A stretch of 64,000 nucleotides of DNA from Lentzea waywayandensis (GTDB taxonomy: Bacteria; Actinomycetota; Actinomycetes; Mycobacteriales; Pseudonocardiaceae): positions 434,001 to 498,000 of the forward strand of contig NZ_FOYL01000001.1 in NCBI RefSeq assembly GCF_900115955.1, written 5' to 3'. Every line of letters begins with the position of its first letter. Positions within the stretch are counted from its first letter, which is position 1. The notes beneath the pieces were generated by a model. That model saw only the letters and a list, made by a program, of their open reading frames with translations, was not told where the DNA came from and searched no databases. The position numbers and the translations under genes are program-made. Shown in pieces: positions 60,449 to 64,000 of the stretch.

Positions 60449-63157
60449 CCGTTCGGCGTCGTCCAGGGCCTCCCTCGCGCCGCGGGGGTCGCCCTGGGCG
60501 AACAGCCAGTCCGCGTACCACTCCAGCACCAGCGCCCTCGCCGGTCCGTCCGCGCTCCTGTTGACGGTGTCGAGCGCGCGGCCGTGGTGCTCGCCCGCCT
60601 CACCGAGATGACCGAGGCGGGTCAGCGCCAGTCCCAGTCCGGCGTGGACGGTGGCGCGGAACTGGTTCGCGGGCGAGTCCTCCGTGGCGTCGAGCGCCTG
60701 CCGGTACAACGCGACGGCCTGCTCGAAGTCACCGCTGAAGTACGCCATCTCACCGTAGGCCTGCGTGACCCGTGCCCGATCCAGGTCGAACGGGGAGGCC
60801 GGCACCAGCTCCAGATCCTCACGAGCGCCCGCGAGGTCACCGATCCTGATCTTGATGCGCGCCGCCTGCATGAGCACGGACATCGGCACCAGCACGGACT
60901 CCGGCTCGCCCAGCTCGGCGGCCACCTGCCTCGCCTCGGAGACCGCCTTGAACCCCTCGGCGAACGCACCTCGGTTGATCAGCACCATGACCAGGCAGGA
61001 CAGCCCGAACACCACGGCCCACCGGTCCCCCACCGCCCGGAACCCGCGCAGCGCCTCCCGGTAGGCCGCCTCCGCCCGCGGCGCGGAACCCTCGCTGAAC
61101 TCCCCGGCCACCAGCCCCCGCACGAGCGCCGCGAACGCGCGCATCCACGCGTCCGGCGACCGTTCCAGCCGCCCGGCCAGCACCTCGAGCCGTTCCGCCA
61201 GCGCGGTCTGCCCCCAGACCTGACCGCTCGTCAGCATCAACGCGCACAGCGCCGTCGGGAGGTCCTCCTCCCACAACCGCTCCGCCGCGGGGAGGGCGGC
61301 CGGCGTGCCGAGCGAGGCCAGCACGTCCGAGAGCGGGTCGTCGGGCGTGAGCGCGGCCCAGCGGCGGATCTCCTCGAACCGCTTGGTCATCACCAGCCAA
61401 TGCCACGTGCGCGCGGCCATCATGCGCCGTGCGACGGTCAAGTCGTGCCGGACCGCCCACGCCTGCGCCGCGTCGAGGTTGGACCGTTCCACGTCGAAGA
61501 CCTTCAACGCGTCCAGTTGCTCCGGGCCGCGCAGCAGCGGCTCGTTCCGCTCGGCCAGCGCGACGTAGTAGGCGGCGTGCCTGGCGGGATCGGTTTGGCC
61601 CTGCTCCAACGCGTACTCGCGCACGGTCTCCAGCAGCCGATAGCGCTCACCCGCGCGCACGACCAGCGACTTCTCCACGAGCGCGGCCAGCAAGTCCTCG
61701 GTGTCCCAGAGATCCTGATCTTGTCGGACCTCCTGAGTACGTTGAGATGTAGGGGTTCCCGGCAAGGGGGTACCCCTGCGCGAGCCTGCCCCGCACACGA
61801 AATGCACCGCCGCGGCCGTCGCCCCACCCACGAACACGGCCAGCCGCGCCAGCAACGCGCGCTCGGCGTCGTCCAGCAGTTCCCAGCTCCAGTCGATCAC
61901 CGCACGCAGCGTCCGATGCCGCGCCGGCCCGGTCCGCGCGCCGCGGTCCAGCAGCCGCAGCCGACTGTCCACCCGCGACTCCAGCTGCGCCGCCGACAGC
62001 GACCGGGCCCGTGCCGCCGCGAGCTCCAGCGCGAGTGGAATCCCGTCCAGGGCAGCACAAACCCGCCGCACGACGCCGGGATCCAGCGGCGCACCGACCC
62101 GTGCGGAGAACAGTCCGACCGCGTGGTCGAGGTCGAGCGGCGCGACCGGGTGCACGACCTCGCCCGGGATCCCCAACGGCTCGCGCGACGTCGCCAGCAC
62201 GCGCGCGTCCGGTGCCTCGGCCAGCAACCGCACGCACAACGCGGCGGCCGCGTCCACGACGTGCTCGCAGTTGTCCAGCAGCACGAGCGACGACCCGAGC
62301 CGCGAGAACACCGGGGCCGCCAACGGGTTCGGGCCCAGGGCGGCGTCCAGCGCCGCGAGCGGTTCGGCCGCCGAGTCCAGCTCGACGAACCACGCCTGCG
62401 GCACCGACGCGGCATGCGTCAGCGCGAGGCGCGTCTTGCCCACGCCGCCGAACCCGGTCAGCGTCACCAACCGGTTGTCCCGCAACAGCTCCGCCAGCGA
62501 GGCCAGGTCGCCGGCACGCCCGACGAACGACCCGACCGGCGCCGGCAGGTTGCCCCGCGAGACGCGCTCGCGCAGCACCGTCAGATGGGCGGCCGCCAGT
62601 GCCTCACCGGGATCCACGCCCAGCTCGTCCGCCAACGCCGAACGAACGCGCGCGAACACCGCCAACGCGTCCGACCGCCGTCCGGCGGCGTTCAGCGCCA
62701 GCATCAACCGGGCCTGGACGTCCTCGCGCAACGGATGCGCGGCCGCCAAAGCCTCCAGCCCCGCGAGGTCGTCGCGCAGCAACGCCAGCCGCACGGCCTC
62801 GTCGAGAGCGAACGGCGCCTCCTCGAACGCCGCCCCGCGCCACAACGCCGCGTCGCGCGTCCGCACGAAGGCCTCGACGTCGGTCGACGCCTCCAGCCGG
62901 TAACCCGACGCGTGCGACGAGATCACCTCGGCACCGACCGCCCGCCGCAGCCGGGACACCAGCGACTGCAACGCGGCAGGACCGTCGACCGGTGGCTCGT
63001 CCGGCCACAGGTCCGCGATCAGCCGGTCCGGCGCGACGACGTGGCCAGGTTCCATCGCCAGCCGGATCAACAACCAGCGCAACCGCTTACCGCGCACCTC
63101 GACCGGTGCGCCGTCCGCGGCCACGACCTGGAGCGGCCCGAGCACGTTGACCCTCAT
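60368..63157 (-). CDS. SARP/AfsR-type regulator: BTAD - STAND NTPase - TPR
   Basis: 929 residues. The N-terminal OmpR-like winged helix is 'RLRWLLIRLAMEPGHVVAPD' followed by a bacterial transcriptional activation domain. The NTPase has Walker A 'GFGGVGKTRLAL' and 'LVLLDNCEHV'. TPR-like repeats fill the C-terminal half. This is the AfsR/large-SARP layout, in which nucleotide and ligand state control promoter binding. A ~25-residue polar insert (about 61700-61790) separates the NTPase from the following 'LLAALVEKSLVV' helix. The start overlaps the permease stop (TGATG), so an exporter and regulator share an operon. No biosynthetic genes are adjacent. Confidence 0.9.
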   Translation of the reverse strand: MRVNVLGPLQVVAADGAPVEVRGKRLRWLLIRLAMEPGHVVAPDRLIADLWPDEPPVDGPAALQSLVSRLRRAVGAEVISSHASGYRLEASTDVEAFVRTRDAALWRGAAFEEAPFALDEAVRLALLRDDLAGLEALAAAHPLREDVQARLMLALNAAGRRSDALAVFARVRSALADELGVDPGEALAAAHLTVLRERVSRGNLPAPVGSFVGRAGDLASLAELLRDNRLVTLTGFGGVGKTRLALTHAASVPQAWFVELDSAAEPLAALDAALGPNPLAAPVFSRLGSSLVLLDNCEHVVDAAAALCVRLLAEAPDARVLATSREPLGIPGEVVHPVAPLDLDHAVGLFSARVGAPLDPGVVRRVCAALDGIPLALELAAARARSLSAAQLESRVDSRLRLLDRGARTGPARHRTLRAVIDWSWELLDDAERALLARLAVFVGGATAAAVHFVCGAGSRRGTPLPGTPTSQRTQEVRQDQDLWDTEDLLAALVEKSLVVRAGERYRLLETVREYALEQGQTDPARHAAYYVALAERNEPLLRGPEQLDALKVFDVERSNLDAAQAWAVRHDLTVARRMMAARTWHWLVMTKRFEEIRRWAALTPDDPLSDVLASLGTPAALPAAERLWEEDLPTALCALMLTSGQVWGQTALAERLEVLAGRLERSPDAWMRAFAALVRGLVAGEFSEGSAPRAEAAYREALRGFRAVGDRWAVVFGLSCLVMVLINRGAFAEGFKAVSEARQVAAELGEPESVLVPMSVLMQAARIKIRIGDLAGAREDLELVPASPFDLDRARVTQAYGEMAYFSGDFEQAVALYRQALDATEDSPANQFRATVHAGLGLALTRLGHLGEAGEHHGRALDTVNRSADGPARALVLEWYADWLFAQGDPRGAREALDDAERLRGGPSSDPAVVQLRDRVRAEVGVDR

Positions 63158-63789
63158 CAGGCCCGCCGCACCCCGGCCACCACCGCGGCCGACACCAAGG
63201 CGACACCGACCGCCACCGTCCCCAGCAGGGACAGCGACGCCCTGTTGTGCCCCAGCGCGTCCAGCACCCACCCGAGCGGGGTGGCCCGTCCGAGCGGATA
63301 AGTCAGCACCACCACCGAGAACACCGCCAGCACGGTGCGCCCGATGGAGTCGAAAACCGGGCGGGCGAACATCAGGCCCACACCGACGCCGAGCAACGCA
63401 CATCCAGTATGCGCGGCGAGTCCGACAAAAAATTCGCCCGCCGTGTACGGGTGCGGGTTCGTCACCACCGGCCACACCGCCGCCAGCAGTGCCATCGCCA
63501 GCGCGAACAGCACCGAGACCAGGGCGGCCGCCGTCAGCACCCGAGACCACCCGCCAGCGGACACCACGGTGATCTCGCGCCGCACCACGTCCTCGGACGT
63601 CGCCACCACGACGGCCATCCACGCCGCTATCGGGTACAGCAACGCCGACGACCCCGAATACGCCTCCAGCGGCTGCCCGGCGTCGGAGGAGAACAGCATC
63701 CCCATCACACCGAGGAACACCAGCAGCGGCGCCAAATACCGTTGCCCGCGAAAGACATCGACCGCCAGGTACCGAACAAGAGAGATCAC
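63157..63789 (-). CDS. ABC-2-like exporter permease
   Basis: 210 residues, about six membrane segments, such as 'YLAPLLVFLGVMGMLF', 'VLTAAALVSVLFALAMAL' and 'LLGTVAVGVALVSAAVV'. It starts at a GTG overlapping the stop of the upstream gene (GTGA); an ATG at 63810 is also in frame. The SARP gene follows with a one-base overlap. It is the probable membrane partner of the ATPase whose 3' end lies at the window edge. Confidence 0.7.
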   Translation of the reverse strand: MISLVRYLAVDVFRGQRYLAPLLVFLGVMGMLFSSDAGQPLEAYSGSSALLYPIAAWMAVVVATSEDVVRREITVVSAGGWSRVLTAAALVSVLFALAMALLAAVWPVVTNPHPYTAGEFFVGLAAHTGCALLGVGVGLMFARPVFDSIGRTVLAVFSVVVLTYPLGRATPLGWVLDALGHNRASLSLLGTVAVGVALVSAAVVAGVRRA

Positions 63790-64000
63790 CGCACACTCCG
63801 CACCGAGCATCCGAGCCGCAACGCCTCCGCGAGCACCTGATCACTCCGGTCCGGAGCCACGACCACCCGCACCGACGACCCGCGGGCCTGCACGGACCGC
63901 ACGCCTTCCAACGCCCCCAACGCATCGGGCTCCGCGACCCGGCTGAGCTCGATCGTCACGTGCCCGCCGGAGAGGTCCACGCGCGTCGCCGAGGCAAGGT
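63786..64000 (-). CDS. C-terminal end of a probable ABC transporter ATPase (cut by the window edge)
   Basis: The frame is open to the end of the window; about 71 residues are visible. They lack Walker motifs but resemble the regulatory tail of ABC-2 exporter ATPases ('VTIELSRVAEPDALGALEGV' and 'VVVAPDRSDQVLAEAL'). The four-base overlap with the permease gene supports this. The call is inferred from context. Confidence 0.5.
   Translation of the reverse strand, partial: LASATRVDLSGGHVTIELSRVAEPDALGALEGVRSVQARGSSVRVVVAPDRSDQVLAEALRLGCSVRSVR

Noticed and set aside
60368-64000. SARP regulator as a marker of an antibiotic biosynthetic cluster
   Set aside because: Only an exporter and one FAD monooxygenase are near; no PKS, NRPS or other core biosynthetic gene is present in the window.

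Overview
The window is about 64 kb of dense, high-GC actinobacterial chromosome. I infer a filamentous actinomycete, most likely Pseudonocardiaceae (Lentzea/Saccharothrix/Actinosynnema-like). The grounds are a mycothiol ligase (mshC), an InhA-type enoyl-ACP reductase in a fabG-inhA-hemH operon, a MoxR-DUF58-VWA operon, a RipA-like NlpC/P60 protein, a SARP/AfsR-type regulator, many GTG starts and several start codons placed six bases after a -10 box (leaderless transcripts). No rRNA, tRNA, insertion sequence, prophage, CRISPR array or origin was seen. No gene-free stretch reaches 300 bases.

Layout. 0-8.6 kb: 3' end of a secreted P-domain protein, a TPR-like protein, a ClpS-like/DUF2017-like pair, mshC, a secreted GH2 beta-galactosidase with LamG and NPCBM modules, and a membrane SPFH protein. 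8.66-13.9 kb: a caspase-STAND-TPR protein overlapping an LCAT-like lipase/acyltransferase gene; this looks like an NLR-type immune or cell-death module and is the most interesting system here. 13.9-22.5 kb: a stand-alone ctaD, a SCO6745-family protein, a DUF4240 gene followed by a decayed duplicate, a Mg-chelatase-like AAA/VWA operon and two conserved hypotheticals. 22.5-25.4 kb: a small meta-cleavage set (catechol 2,3-dioxygenase, [2Fe-2S] ferredoxin, hydrolase, GntR regulator). 25.6-30.2 kb: a solute-binding-fold/VWA protein paired with a second solute-binding protein, then an ABC-2 exporter.

30.2-32.8 kb: hemH, inhA and fabG. 32.9-36.9 kb: a FAD/Fe-S dehydrogenase and an MHS-family permease, which share a strong terminator. 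37.0-40.4 kb: a two-component system coupled to a TAXI-type binding lipoprotein and a RibD-like reductase. 40.4-43.4 kb: MoxR-DUF58-VWA. 43.4-46.4 kb: mobA, a TetR regulator with two visible operators, and a DrrAB-like exporter. 46.3-52.7 kb: an aldo/keto reductase, a DUF2203 protein, a degenerate CorA-like membrane protein, two isochorismatase-family hydrolases around a GlxA-type regulator, a zinc-ribbon/SDR/TetR operon and a GNAT gene with a TetR-type operator at its start. 52.8-60.4 kb: a secreted PLAT-like protein, the RipA-like hydrolase, an acyl-CoA synthetase, a sirtuin, a membrane pair with a Gly/Pro/Gln-rich tail and a FAD monooxygenase. 60.4-64 kb: a SARP-STAND-TPR regulator with an ABC-2 exporter running off the window edge.

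Working together. Envelope and housekeeping functions (mycothiol, fatty acids, haem, peptidoglycan hydrolysis, MoxR chaperone) alternate with accessory modules: immunity, aromatic catabolism and drug efflux. Most operons use 1- or 4-base start/stop overlaps. Many convergent pairs overlap tail to tail, some without a visible terminator.
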